Assembly: GCF_965284335.1 (NCBI RefSeq)
Contig: NZ_OZ260076.1
Direction: 5' to 3' (one strand)
DNA length: 64,000 bases
Source of the DNA: Tabrizicola_A sp965284335
Lineage (GTDB): Bacteria; Pseudomonadota; Alphaproteobacteria; Rhodobacterales; Rhodobacteraceae
In this document: positions 52,490 to 60,819 of the stretch, piece by piece
Layout of the letters: every line of letters begins with the position of its first letter
Position numbering within the stretch: the first letter of the stretch is position 1
Translations under genes and position numbers: made by a program
Notes under the pieces: model-generated
What the model saw: only the letters and a program-made list of their open reading frames with translations
What the model was told of the DNA's origin: nothing
The model's database searches: none

Positions 52490-52643
52490 ACCAGCCCTTT
52501 CGGGTTTGACGGAACAGCAGCGCCTTCGGGCGCTGTTTCGTTTGTGCGGCGGCGCAGGGGGGCGATTTTACGCAGAGCATAGGCTTGATCGGCGCGAGAT
52601 TCGCGCCACCATTCAAGTCAGCCAGTTTGTGAAAGGACCAGCC

Positions 52644-52886
52644 ATGACCGATGTGCCGAAAATCGCCGCGAAGACCCCCTATAAGGTCGAGATGGAGGCG
52701 GGCAAAACCTATTTTTGGTGCGCCTGTGGCGAATCGAAAAACCAGCCCTTCTGCGATGGCAGCCATAAGGGCACGTCTTTTGTGCCGGTGAAGGTGACAG
52801 CCGAGGAAGCGAAAACGGCGTTCCTTTGCGGCTGCAAGCAGTCGAAGAACGGGGCCTTTTGTGACGGGAGCCACAAGGCAGTTTAA
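52644..52886 (+). CDS. Dual CDGSH iron-sulfur domain protein
   Basis: 80 residues with two CDGSH-type motifs: CACGESKNQPFCDGSHKG and CGCKQSKNGAFCDGSHKAV. Each supplies three cysteines and one histidine for a [2Fe-2S] cluster, as in mitoNEET-related proteins. Both clusters seem complete. Small bacterial CDGSH proteins are thought to have roles in electron transfer or redox signalling, but functions are mostly unknown. ATG 52644 with AAGGA seven bases upstream. It lies alone after the tRNA scar, convergent to the ASCH gene. Confidence 0.93.
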   Translation: MTDVPKIAAKTPYKVEMEAGKTYFWCACGESKNQPFCDGSHKGTSFVPVKVTAEEAKTAFLCGCKQSKNGAFCDGSHKAV

Positions 52887-52958
52887 GGCCCGCTCATCGA
52901 GCCCATGCCGGGCACTCTTCGCGGGGTCTCTGGCCTGCCCGTTGGGGTGGGTGGGGCG

Positions 52959-53411
52959 TCAGTCGTTTGGCCAGATCAGGCGAAAACGCTCGGCCAGAAG
53001 TGGGGTGTCGGCGGTAAAGTTGGGATCAAGGCCTTGATACCATTCGATCATTCCGCGTTCAAAGCTGGCTTGATCGGGCCATTCTGCGTAAGCGATGCGG
53101 AAAGCGTCGTCCATCTGGGCAAGCGGCAGAGCTGTGATGGACAAGGTCTCGATAATGCCCATCGGGCGGCCGGCCGCCCCGGTCAGGAGTGACAGGCTGC
53201 CGGGGATCGGTGGGGTGGTGCCCTCAAATTCAGCAGGCAGCGAAGAGGTCGCGGTTTTGACGCCTGACAGGATCAGGGCGGCGCCCGCGTCGCTGCCGGA
53301 ACCGATGGCAAAGACCGAGTGAAACCGCGCCCCGGCATCGGGGGGCGCGGTGGGGCTGGCCAGAAAGGCCGCCCAGAAGGCGGCCTGATCTGGCGTCAGC
53401 CCGTCAGGCAT
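52959..53411 (-). CDS. ASCH-domain protein
   Basis: 150 residues. Segments LILSGVKTATSSLPAEFEG and GSLSLLTGAAGRPMGIIET match the ASCH fold (RNA-binding-like, PUA-related; some members are N4-acetylcytidine amidohydrolases). The ATG at 53411 overlaps the lpd stop by eight bases, so it is probably a distal gene of the suc/lpd operon. Function is unknown in this setting. Confidence 0.8.
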   Translation of the reverse strand: MPDGLTPDQAAFWAAFLASPTAPPDAGARFHSVFAIGSGSDAGAALILSGVKTATSSLPAEFEGTTPPIPGSLSLLTGAAGRPMGIIETLSITALPLAQMDDAFRIAYAEWPDQASFERGMIEWYQGLDPNFTADTPLLAERFRLIWPND

Positions 53412-54792
53412 GGATCGCGCCGTCGCCGCAGGCAAGCGCCGCCTCACGCACGGCCTCACTATAGGTGGGGTGCGCATGGCAGGTGAGCGCAAGATCTTGG
53501 GCCGATGCACCGAATTCCATGGCCACGCAGACCTCGTGAATGAGATCACCCGCACCGGGGCCGATGATATGTGCGCCCAAGATACGGTCAGTCGCAGCAT
53601 CGGCGAGGATTTTCACAAAGCCCTCGGCCTGAAACACCGCTTTTGCCCGGGCGTTGCCCATGAAAGGGAACTTGCCGACCTTATAGGCGCGGCCTGCTTC
53701 TTTCAGCTGCTCTTCGGTTGCCCCCACAGATGCCACTTCGGGGGCAGTATATACCACGCCAGGAATGACCGAATAGTTAACGTGGCCCGCTTTGCCTGCC
53801 ATGATTTCGGCCACAGCCATGCCCTCATCTTCGGCCTTATGCGCCAGCATCGGGCCGACGATCGCGTCACCGATGGCATACAAGCCCTTGATATTGGTCT
53901 GGAAATGATCGTCAGTCTTGATCTGGCCGCGCGGCAGCATCTCGACCCCCAAAGCCTCAAGCCCGAGGCCTGCGGTATAGGGTTTGCGGCCCGTGGAGAC
54001 GAGGACGACATCGGCGTCAAGCGTGACCTCACTATCGTCTTTGCGCAGTTTATAAGTGACTTTCGTCCCCTTCTTGCCCGCATCCACCTTTTGCACGGCG
54101 GCACCCAAGACGAACTTAAGCCCCTGCTTTGTAAGAATTCTTTGGAAGGTCTTGGCAACCTCGGCATCCATGCCGGGGGTGATGGCATCAAGGTATTCCA
54201 CCACCGTCACTTGGGTGCCCAGACGGGCATAGACCGAGCCCATTTCAAGGCCGATCACACCTGCGCCGATGACGACCATGGATTTCGGGATTGAGGCCAG
54301 TTCCAAAGCACCCGTCGAGGTGACGACAACCTTTTCGTCCACGGTGACGCCGGGGAGGGAGGATGGCTCGGAACCCGTTGCAATCACGATGTTTTTCGCG
54401 CTGTGCACCTCGTCGCCCACCTTCACCTGACCGGGGGCCGGGATGCTGCCCCAGCCTTTCAGCCACGTGACCTTGTTTTTCTTGAACAGAAACTCGATGC
54501 CCTTGGTGTTGCCGTTCACCACGTCTTGTTTATAGGCTTGCATCTTGGCCCAATCGACGGTGGTCTTTGACCCCATCAGGCCCATTTTTTCAAAGTTTTC
54601 ATGGACTTCGTGCAGGTGGTGGGTGGCGTTCAGCATGGCCTTTGACGGAATGCAGCCCACGTTCAGGCAGGTGCCGCCAAGGGTGTCGCGCCCCTCGACC
54701 ACAGCGGTTTTCAGGCCCAGCTGGGCGCAGCGGATGGCCGACACATAGCCGCCGGGGCCCGCGCCGAGGATGATGACGTCGAATTCTGCCAT
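53404..54792 (-). CDS. lpdA: Dihydrolipoyl dehydrogenase (E3)
   Basis: 462 residues. FAD motif DVIILGAGPGGYVSA; redox disulfide in GGTCLNVGCIPSK; NAD-binding VIGAGVIGLEMGSVY; active-site His-Glu in HAHPTYSEAVREAAL. It reoxidises dihydrolipoyl groups of the E2 component with NAD+. Encoded in the suc operon, it is probably the E3 of 2-oxoglutarate dehydrogenase; it may serve other complexes as well. Confidence 0.97.
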   Translation of the reverse strand: MAEFDVIILGAGPGGYVSAIRCAQLGLKTAVVEGRDTLGGTCLNVGCIPSKAMLNATHHLHEVHENFEKMGLMGSKTTVDWAKMQAYKQDVVNGNTKGIEFLFKKNKVTWLKGWGSIPAPGQVKVGDEVHSAKNIVIATGSEPSSLPGVTVDEKVVVTSTGALELASIPKSMVVIGAGVIGLEMGSVYARLGTQVTVVEYLDAITPGMDAEVAKTFQRILTKQGLKFVLGAAVQKVDAGKKGTKVTYKLRKDDSEVTLDADVVLVSTGRKPYTAGLGLEALGVEMLPRGQIKTDDHFQTNIKGLYAIGDAIVGPMLAHKAEDEGMAVAEIMAGKAGHVNYSVIPGVVYTAPEVASVGATEEQLKEAGRAYKVGKFPFMGNARAKAVFQAEGFVKILADAATDRILGAHIIGPGAGDLIHEVCVAMEFGASAQDLALTCHAHPTYSEAVREAALACGDGAIHA

Positions 54793-54888
54793 GGCTTTGT
54801 TTCCTTTGGTTTTCTGCGTCTGGCCTGCGTCGGGTTTCTGTCGGGTTTGCGTATGGCATCCGTCCCGACAGCGGCAGGCGGGGTTAGG

Positions 54889-55284
54889 TCAGAGAAGCGC
54901 TGCGATCAGCATGGTGAGGGTGGCGAAAAAACCGACAGACCAGATCACCGACCGCCAGGGCCGCCAGCCAAAGGCATAGGCTGGCACATAGGCGATGCGG
55001 GCGGCAAGGTAGGCCCAAGCGGCGAATTGGGTGGTGGCGGTGGATTGGCTCGAGAGGGTGACGACCAAGACGGCAATCGTAAAGAGGATGAGCCCTTCGA
55101 AATGGTTGTTCATCGCGCGTTGCAGGCGGGCGGTGACGGGCGACATCTGCCGCGAGGGCGGACGGTCGCGGGCCGAGGAGGTGTAGCCCACGCCGAGCTC
55201 GCGGTTTGCAGGCACGGCGAAGAGGGCGAATTGGGCGACCTGCAGGAGGGCGGCGAGGGTCAGGGCGGTGAGTTCGGGGGTCAT
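54889..55284 (-). CDS. MAPEG-family membrane protein
   Basis: 131 residues with four helices. MAPEG-type features: PANRELGVGYTSSARD, RLQRAMNNHFEGLILF and AARIAYVPAYAFGW. The family includes membrane glutathione transferases and related proteins; bacterial versions have mostly unknown roles. It sits between sucB and lpd, in the same direction, 167 bases after sucB with a palindromic element in the gap. Function inside this operon is not evident. Confidence 0.87.
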   Translation of the reverse strand: MTPELTALTLAALLQVAQFALFAVPANRELGVGYTSSARDRPPSRQMSPVTARLQRAMNNHFEGLILFTIAVLVVTLSSQSTATTQFAAWAYLAARIAYVPAYAFGWRPWRSVIWSVGFFATLTMLIAALL

Positions 55285-55310
55285 GGGTGGCTTCTGTCAC
55301 TCGGGTGCCG

Positions 55311-55451
55311 CCCCCCCACCCCCAGCCCCTCCCCACGAGGGGGAGGGGAGGCGGAAGGCTGGCAAGCAGTGGCGTGGGTGGACATGGGCGCAGGCCTTGG
55401 CCAAAGGGGTGGCCCCCCTCCCCCTCGTGGGGAGGGGAGGGGGGTGGGGGG
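55311..55451. repeat. Large inverted repeat between sucB and the MAPEG gene
   Basis: Left arm 55311-55352 and right arm 55410-55451 are inverted copies of a GC-rich sequence with CCCCTCCCC-ACGA-GGGGGAGGGG at the core, and a near-exact flank CCCCCCACCCCC. Each arm is itself a hairpin. The spacer is about 57 bases. It resembles dispersed alphaproteobacterial intergenic elements. It could fold as a stable mRNA structure between sucB and the distal genes. Confidence 0.82.
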
Positions 55452-55452
55452 A

Positions 55453-56658
55453 TCAGAGATCCATCAACAGCCGACGCGGATCTTCCAGCGCTTCTTTGAC
55501 GCGCACGAGGAAGGTCACGGCACCTTTGCCGTCGACGATGCGGTGGTCGTAGCTGAGTGCCAGATACATCATCGGGCGGATGACGATTTGGCCGTTCACC
55601 ACCACCGGGCGGTCTTGGATCTTGTGCATGCCCAAGATGCCCGATTGCGGCGGGTTCAGGATGGGCGAGGACATGAGCGAGCCATAAACCCCGCCATTCG
55701 AGATGGTGAAGGAACCGCCCTGCATCTCGGCCATGGAAAGCTTGCCGTCGCGGGCGCGGACGCCCAATTCGGCGATTTTCTTTTCAATGGCGGCAAAGCC
55801 CATCTGGTCGGCATCGCGCAGGACCGGCACCACAAGACCCGAGGGCGTGCCGACGGCCACGCCCATATGGACGTAGTTCTTATAGACGATGTCTTGGCCG
55901 TCGATTTCGGCGTTGACCTCGGGCACTTCTTTCAGGGCGTGGTTGCAGGCCTTGACGAAGAAGGACATGAACCCGAGTTTCACGCCGTGCTTTTTCTCGA
56001 AGATGTCCTTGTATTCATTGCGCAAAGCCATGATGCCCGACATGTCCACCTCGTTATAGGTGGTCAGCATGGCGGCGGTGTTTTGCGCGTCTTTCAACCG
56101 GCGCGCGATGGTGGCGCGCAGGCGGGTCATCTTGACGCGTTCCTCGCGGGCGGCGTCATCGGCGGGCACGGGCGCGCGTGGGATGGCGGCGGCTGCGGGG
56201 GTGCTGGCTGCGGCGGCGGTGACCGAAGCGGCGGCGCGCGCCACGTCTTCTTTCATCACGCGGCCATCGCGGCCTGTGCCTTGCACTTGGTCAGGCGAAA
56301 GGCCCGCTTCGGCCATGGCCTTTTTCGCGGCCGGGGCGTTTTCCACGTCCTTGGCGGCGGGGGCGGGGGCGGCTTTGGGCGGCTCGGCCTTGGCGGCGGG
56401 GGCTGCGGGGGCGGCACCGGCGGCCCCTTCGGCGACGATGGCCAGACGCGCCTTGGCGTCCACGGTCGTGCCTTCGGGGGCGAGGATTTCGGTCAAGACG
56501 CCGGACACGGGCGAGGGCACTTCGACCGACACTTTGTCGGTTTCAAGTTCGCACAGCATCTCGTCCTGTTTCACCGCATCGCCGACCTTTTTGAACCAGG
56601 TCGAGACGGTGGCTTCGGATACGCTTTCGCCCAAGCTGGGCACCATAACATCGGTCAT
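55453..56658 (-). CDS. sucB: 2-oxoglutarate dehydrogenase E2 (dihydrolipoyl succinyltransferase)
   Basis: 401 residues. N-terminal lipoyl domain with ELETDKVSVEVPSPV (lipoyl Lys in DKV); Ala/Pro-rich linker; E3/E1-binding domain (KKAMAEAGLSPDQVQGTGRD); a second linker; C-terminal catalytic domain ending with SYDHRIVDGKGAVTFL (catalytic His and Asp). It moves the succinyl group to CoA. It follows sucA with 23 bases between. Confidence 0.97.
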   Translation of the reverse strand: MTDVMVPSLGESVSEATVSTWFKKVGDAVKQDEMLCELETDKVSVEVPSPVSGVLTEILAPEGTTVDAKARLAIVAEGAAGAAPAAPAAKAEPPKAAPAPAAKDVENAPAAKKAMAEAGLSPDQVQGTGRDGRVMKEDVARAAASVTAAAASTPAAAAIPRAPVPADDAAREERVKMTRLRATIARRLKDAQNTAAMLTTYNEVDMSGIMALRNEYKDIFEKKHGVKLGFMSFFVKACNHALKEVPEVNAEIDGQDIVYKNYVHMGVAVGTPSGLVVPVLRDADQMGFAAIEKKIAELGVRARDGKLSMAEMQGGSFTISNGGVYGSLMSSPILNPPQSGILGMHKIQDRPVVVNGQIVIRPMMYLALSYDHRIVDGKGAVTFLVRVKEALEDPRRLLMDL

Positions 56659-56681
56659 GATTATCTCCTACCTCTGGGCGA

Positions 56682-59627
56682 TCAGCCCAGAGCCTCCTTG
56701 ACGAGGGTTTCCTGTTCAAATTTGTGACGGCTGGCCAGACCCGTGGCGGGGGAGGCCGATGCTTTGCGCCCGGCATAGCGGAAGCGGGTTTTGGCCGCGC
56801 CGATGTCGGTGAGGATGGTTTCCAATTCGGGTTCCACGAAGGACCAAGCGCCTTGGTTCTTCGGCTCTTCTTGGCACCAGACCCAATCGGCGCCTTTGAA
56901 ACGGGCAAGTTCTGCCTTCAGCGCCTTGGTGGGCATCGGGTAGATCTGTTCGAGACGCATGAGGTAAGTGTCGGTCTGACCGCGCGCATCGCGTTCGGCC
57001 AGAAGGTCGTAATAGACCTTGCCCGAGCACAGGACGACGCGCTTGATCTTGTCATCCGAGGCCAGTTTCAGCGTGGAATTGCCCTTTTCGGCATCATCCC
57101 ACAGCACGCGGTGGAAGGTGGAGCCGTCGAGGAAATCTTCCGTGCGGGAAATTGCCATCGGGTGACGCAACAGCGATTTCGGCGTCATCATGATCAGCGG
57201 TTTGCGGAACGACCGATGCAGCTGGCGGCGCAGGATGTGGAAGTAGTTGGCCGGCGTGGTGCAATTTGCCACGATCCAGTTTTCTTCTGCCGAAAGCTGC
57301 AAGAAACGCTCCAGACGGGCCGAGGAGTGCTCCGGGCCTTGGCCTTCGAAACCATGCGGCAAGAGAACCACAAGGCCCGACATCCGCAGCCATTTCGATT
57401 CGCCCGAGTTGATGAACTGGTCGAACATGATCTGCGCGCCGTTGGCGAAATCGCCAAACTGCGCTTCCCAGATGGTCAGGCCATTGGGTTCGGCCAGCGA
57501 ATAGCCGTATTCAAAGCCCAAGACCGCATATTCCGACAGGGCCGAGTCGATGACCTCATACTTGGCCTGACCGGGGCGGATGTGGTTCAGGGGATAGTGA
57601 CGCTCTTCGGTGATCTGGTTGACCCAGCCCGAATGGCGCTGCGAGAAGGTGCCACGGGTGCAATCCTGACCGGCCAGACGCACGGGGAAGCCTTCGACGG
57701 CCAGCGTGCCAAAGGCCAGCGCCTCGGCTGTGGCCCAATCAAAGCCGGTGCCGGTTTCGAACATCTTGGCCTTGGCGTCCAATTGGCGCGCCACGGTCTT
57801 GTGCAGCTCGAACCCTTCGGGAACGCGGGTGAGGGCGGCCCCCACCTCGTCAAAGGTTTCGCGCTTGACCCAAGTTTCGCCGCGTTCGTAGTTTTCCAGA
57901 TCCTTGGTTTGCAGGTTCTTCCAGCGCCCATCCAGCCAGTCGGCCTTGTTGGGCTTGTAGTTCTTGCCAGCCTCAAATTCCTCGTTCAGGCGGGCTTGGA
58001 AGGCGGCCTTCATATCCTCGATCTCGCCTTCGGGGATCAGCCCGTCGGCCACCAGACGTTCGGTGTAAAGCTGGAGCGTGGTTTTCTGCTTGCGGATGCG
58101 GTTATACATCGCGGGGTTGGTGAACATCGGCTCGTCGCCTTCGTTGTGACCAAAGCGGCGATAGCAGAAGATGTCGAGCACCACGTCTTTGTGGAACTTT
58201 TGGCGATATTCGGTGGCCACTTTGGCGGCATGCACCACGGCCTCGGGGTCGTCGCCGTTGACGTGGAAGATCGGCGCTTCGACCATCAGGGCGATGTCGG
58301 TGGGATAGGGCGAGGTGCGGCTGAAGGCGGGGGCGGTGGTAAAGCCGATTTGGTTGTTCACCACGATATGGATGCAGCCGCCGGTGCGGTGGCCCTTGAT
58401 GCCCGAAAGCTGGAAGCATTCGGCCACAACGCCTTGGCCCGCAAAGGCCGCGTCGCCGTGCAGAAGGATTGGCAGCACCTGATAGCGTTCGGTGTCGCCC
58501 AACTGGTCTTGTTTGGCGCGGACCTTGCCCAGAACCACGGGGTTCACCGCCTCAAGATGCGAGGGGTTCGCGGTGAGCGACAGGTGAACGGTATTGCCGT
58601 CAAAGGTGCGGTCCGACGAAGCGCCGAGGTGATATTTCACGTCGCCCGAGCCGTCCACATCTTCGGGCTTGTAGCTGCCGCCTTGGAATTCGTGGAAAAT
58701 CGCCTTGTAGGGCTTTTGCATCACGTTGGCCAAGATGTTCAGACGGCCCCGGTGCGGCATGCCGATGATGATGTCTTTCACCCCATGCGCGCCGCCCACT
58801 TTGACGATGGCTTCCATTGCGGGGATCAGGGCTTCGCCGCCATCAAGACCAAAGCGCTTGGTTCCCATGTATTTGACATGCAGGAACTTTTCATAGCCTT
58901 CGGCTTCGACAAGCTTGTTCAGAATGGCGCGGCGGCCTTCGCGGGTGAAGGCGATTTCCTTGCCATAGCCTTCGATCCGTTCTTTCAGCCAAGCGGATTG
59001 TTCGGGATCAGAGATGTGCATGAATTGCAGCGCAAAGGTGCCGCAATAGGTGCGTTTGACGATGTCGATGATCTGGCGCATCGAGGCGGTTTCAAGACCC
59101 AGAACATTGTCGATAAAGATCGGGCGGTCCATGTCGGCTTCGGTAAAGCCATAGCTGGCCGGGTCGAGCTCGGGGTGGCTGCCGGTGGGGGCGAGGCCCA
59201 GAGGGTCGAGATCAGCCGCGAGGTGGCCGCGGATGCGGTAGGCGCGGATGATCATGATGGCGCGGATGCTGTCGAGAACCGCGCGCTGGATCTGATCTTG
59301 GGTCAGCGCCACGCCTTTTTCGGCGGCCTTTTCGGCGATTTTCTTGCCTGCCGCCTTGGCCTCGACCGGCCATTCGCCGGTGAGCGCGCCCGTCAGATCA
59401 TCGCTGGGCTGCGGCGGCCAATCGGCGCGCGCCCAAGACGGGCCTTCGGCGGCGCGTTTGGCGTCCAACTCGCTGTCGCCAAGGGCGCGGAAAAACTCGG
59501 CCCAGCCGGCATCGACCGAGGACGGGTCGGCGGCATGGCGGGCGGCGAGTTGATCGACGTAATCGGCATTTGCCCCGTTCAGGAAGGAAGAGGCATGGAA
59601 GGTAGAATTCGGGGTCTGTTCGGTCAT
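56682..59627 (-). CDS. sucA: 2-oxoglutarate dehydrogenase E1
   Basis: 981 residues. The thiamine-diphosphate-dependent decarboxylase subunit. Motifs: the N-terminal E2-binding segment (STFHASSFLNGANADYVDQL), GMPHRGRLNILANVM, HGDAAFAGQGVVAECFQL, RTGGCIHIVVNNQIGFTT and the C-terminal transketolase-like SLLRHPMAISRTEDF. ATG 59627 with GGGAGG six bases upstream; the longer upstream frame is less likely. It follows a 54-residue ORF and a hairpin. Confidence 0.97.
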   Translation of the reverse strand: MTEQTPNSTFHASSFLNGANADYVDQLAARHAADPSSVDAGWAEFFRALGDSELDAKRAAEGPSWARADWPPQPSDDLTGALTGEWPVEAKAAGKKIAEKAAEKGVALTQDQIQRAVLDSIRAIMIIRAYRIRGHLAADLDPLGLAPTGSHPELDPASYGFTEADMDRPIFIDNVLGLETASMRQIIDIVKRTYCGTFALQFMHISDPEQSAWLKERIEGYGKEIAFTREGRRAILNKLVEAEGYEKFLHVKYMGTKRFGLDGGEALIPAMEAIVKVGGAHGVKDIIIGMPHRGRLNILANVMQKPYKAIFHEFQGGSYKPEDVDGSGDVKYHLGASSDRTFDGNTVHLSLTANPSHLEAVNPVVLGKVRAKQDQLGDTERYQVLPILLHGDAAFAGQGVVAECFQLSGIKGHRTGGCIHIVVNNQIGFTTAPAFSRTSPYPTDIALMVEAPIFHVNGDDPEAVVHAAKVATEYRQKFHKDVVLDIFCYRRFGHNEGDEPMFTNPAMYNRIRKQKTTLQLYTERLVADGLIPEGEIEDMKAAFQARLNEEFEAGKNYKPNKADWLDGRWKNLQTKDLENYERGETWVKRETFDEVGAALTRVPEGFELHKTVARQLDAKAKMFETGTGFDWATAEALAFGTLAVEGFPVRLAGQDCTRGTFSQRHSGWVNQITEERHYPLNHIRPGQAKYEVIDSALSEYAVLGFEYGYSLAEPNGLTIWEAQFGDFANGAQIMFDQFINSGESKWLRMSGLVVLLPHGFEGQGPEHSSARLERFLQLSAEENWIVANCTTPANYFHILRRQLHRSFRKPLIMMTPKSLLRHPMAISRTEDFLDGSTFHRVLWDDAEKGNSTLKLASDDKIKRVVLCSGKVYYDLLAERDARGQTDTYLMRLEQIYPMPTKALKAELARFKGADWVWCQEEPKNQGAWSFVEPELETILTDIGAAKTRFRYAGRKASASPATGLASRHKFEQETLVKEALG

Positions 59628-59676
59628 GGTTTCCTCCCTTGAGGGCCTGCGGTCGCGGCCCCGTGGTTCCGGCAAA

Positions 59677-59698
59677 GCGGCAAGGTTGCCCTTGCCGC
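59677..59698 (-). other. Intercistronic hairpin between the small ORF and sucA
   Basis: A nine-bp stem, GCGGCAAGG with CCTTGCCGC, loop of four. It lies one base after the stop codon of the 54-residue ORF and about 50 bases before sucA. On the minus strand the stem is followed by only TTT, so a strong terminator is unlikely. It may adjust sucCD versus sucAB expression by pausing or processing. Confidence 0.55.
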
Positions 59699-59699
59699 C

Positions 59700-59864
59700 T
59701 TAATTCAGACTGGGTGACAGGATATTGGCAAAGCCGGGGGAAAGCTCGGCATGGCCCATGGCCAGTGCAAAGCCCGCCCCCAAGACGCCGATCAGCAGGG
59801 CAAAAGACAGCAAGGCCCGCGCATCAGCGGCCGCACTTTCGGTCTTTTGCCCGGCCGGGGTCAT
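59700..59864 (-). CDS. 54-residue single-helix membrane protein inside the suc operon
   Basis: The ATG shares ATGA with the sucD stop, and the frame encodes MTPAGQKTESAAADARALLS then one hydrophobic segment (about 18-38, LLSFALLIGVLGAGFALAMG), ending in SPSLN. Coupled start, location between two strongly conserved genes and a clean single transmembrane helix support a real gene. The family is unknown to me. It may be a small membrane anchor or regulator. Confidence 0.7.
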   Translation of the reverse strand: MTPAGQKTESAAADARALLSFALLIGVLGAGFALAMGHAELSPGFANILSPSLN

Positions 59865-60745
59865 TTGCCGATGGCCTTCATCACCGCCTCGCCCAGATGG
59901 GCGGGGCTTTCGGCCACGACGATCCCGGCGGCCTTCATCGCCTCGATCTTCGATTCCGCGTCACCCTTGCCGCCGGCCACGATGGCCCCGGCATGGCCCA
60001 TGCGGCGGCCCGGAGGGGCGGTGCGGCCCGCGATAAAGCCTGCGGTGGGCTTCCAGCGGCCCTTTTTGCGCTCATCGGCCAGAAACTGCGCGGCTTCTTC
60101 CTCGGCAGAGCCGCCGATTTCGCCGATCATGATGATCGAATGGGTGTCGGGGTCGGCCAAGAACATCTCGAGCACGTCGATATGTTCGGTGCCTTTGATC
60201 GGGTCGCCGCCGATGCCGACAGCGGTGGACTGGCCAAGGCCGAGGTCAGAGGTTTGCTTGACCGCCTCATAGGTCAGCGTGCCAGAGCGCGACACCACAC
60301 CGACCGAACCGGGGCGGTGGATATGGCCGGGCATGATGCCGATCTTGCAGGCATCGGGGGTGATGACGCCGGGGCAGTTCGGGCCGATCAGGCGGGATTT
60401 CGAATTCAGAAGCGCGCGCTTGACCTTCATCATGTCAAGAACCGGGATGCCTTCGGTGATGCAGACGATCAGTGGCATTTCGGCGTCGATGGCTTCCAAA
60501 ATGGAGTCGGCGGCGAAGGGCGGCGGCACATAGATGACAGAGGCATTGGCTCCGGTGCGGGCCATGGCGTCATGGACAGAGTCGAACACCGGCAGGTTGA
60601 GGTGGGTGCTGCCGCCTTTGCCCGGCGTCACGCCGCCGACCATCTGGGTGCCATAGGCGATGGCCTGTTCAGAGTGGAAGGTGCCTTGGCTGCCGGTGAA
60701 ACCCTGGCAGATCACTTTGGTATTTTTGTCAACGAGAACGGACAT
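59861..60745 (-). CDS. sucD: Succinyl-CoA synthetase alpha subunit
   Basis: 294 residues. CoA-binding Rossmann domain (KVICQGFTGSQGTFH; GTQMVGGVTPGKGG); phosphorylated His in GHAGAIVAGGKGDAESK. Forms the alpha/beta dimer with SucC and makes ATP or GTP from succinyl-CoA. ATG 60745, with GGAG eight bases before. Confidence 0.98.
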   Translation of the reverse strand: MSVLVDKNTKVICQGFTGSQGTFHSEQAIAYGTQMVGGVTPGKGGSTHLNLPVFDSVHDAMARTGANASVIYVPPPFAADSILEAIDAEMPLIVCITEGIPVLDMMKVKRALLNSKSRLIGPNCPGVITPDACKIGIMPGHIHRPGSVGVVSRSGTLTYEAVKQTSDLGLGQSTAVGIGGDPIKGTEHIDVLEMFLADPDTHSIIMIGEIGGSAEEEAAQFLADERKKGRWKPTAGFIAGRTAPPGRRMGHAGAIVAGGKGDAESKIEAMKAAGIVVAESPAHLGEAVMKAIGK

Positions 60746-60819
60746 ATCTGTGTCTCCGTAGAGCGGGGCTGGCCCCGTCATGTGTGGGAACGTAGGCGAG
60801 GTCAGCCCCGCCCCACGGG

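Larger units (their letters stand above)
51421..52643. other. Non-coding gap between the SDR and CDGSH genes
   Basis: About 1.2 kb without an intact gene. It holds a short inverted repeat (GAGTTTAT at 51555-51562 with ATAAACTC at 51571-51578), the IS3-family remnant (51611-52361), about 80 bases of AT-rich sequence, and the tRNA-Ala half (52445-52489). It reads as a recombination scar. Confidence 0.75.

Noticed and set aside
56724..59642. 972-codon frame opposite sucA
   Set aside because: It mirrors sucA in the antisense frame over its entire length. No recognisable motifs.
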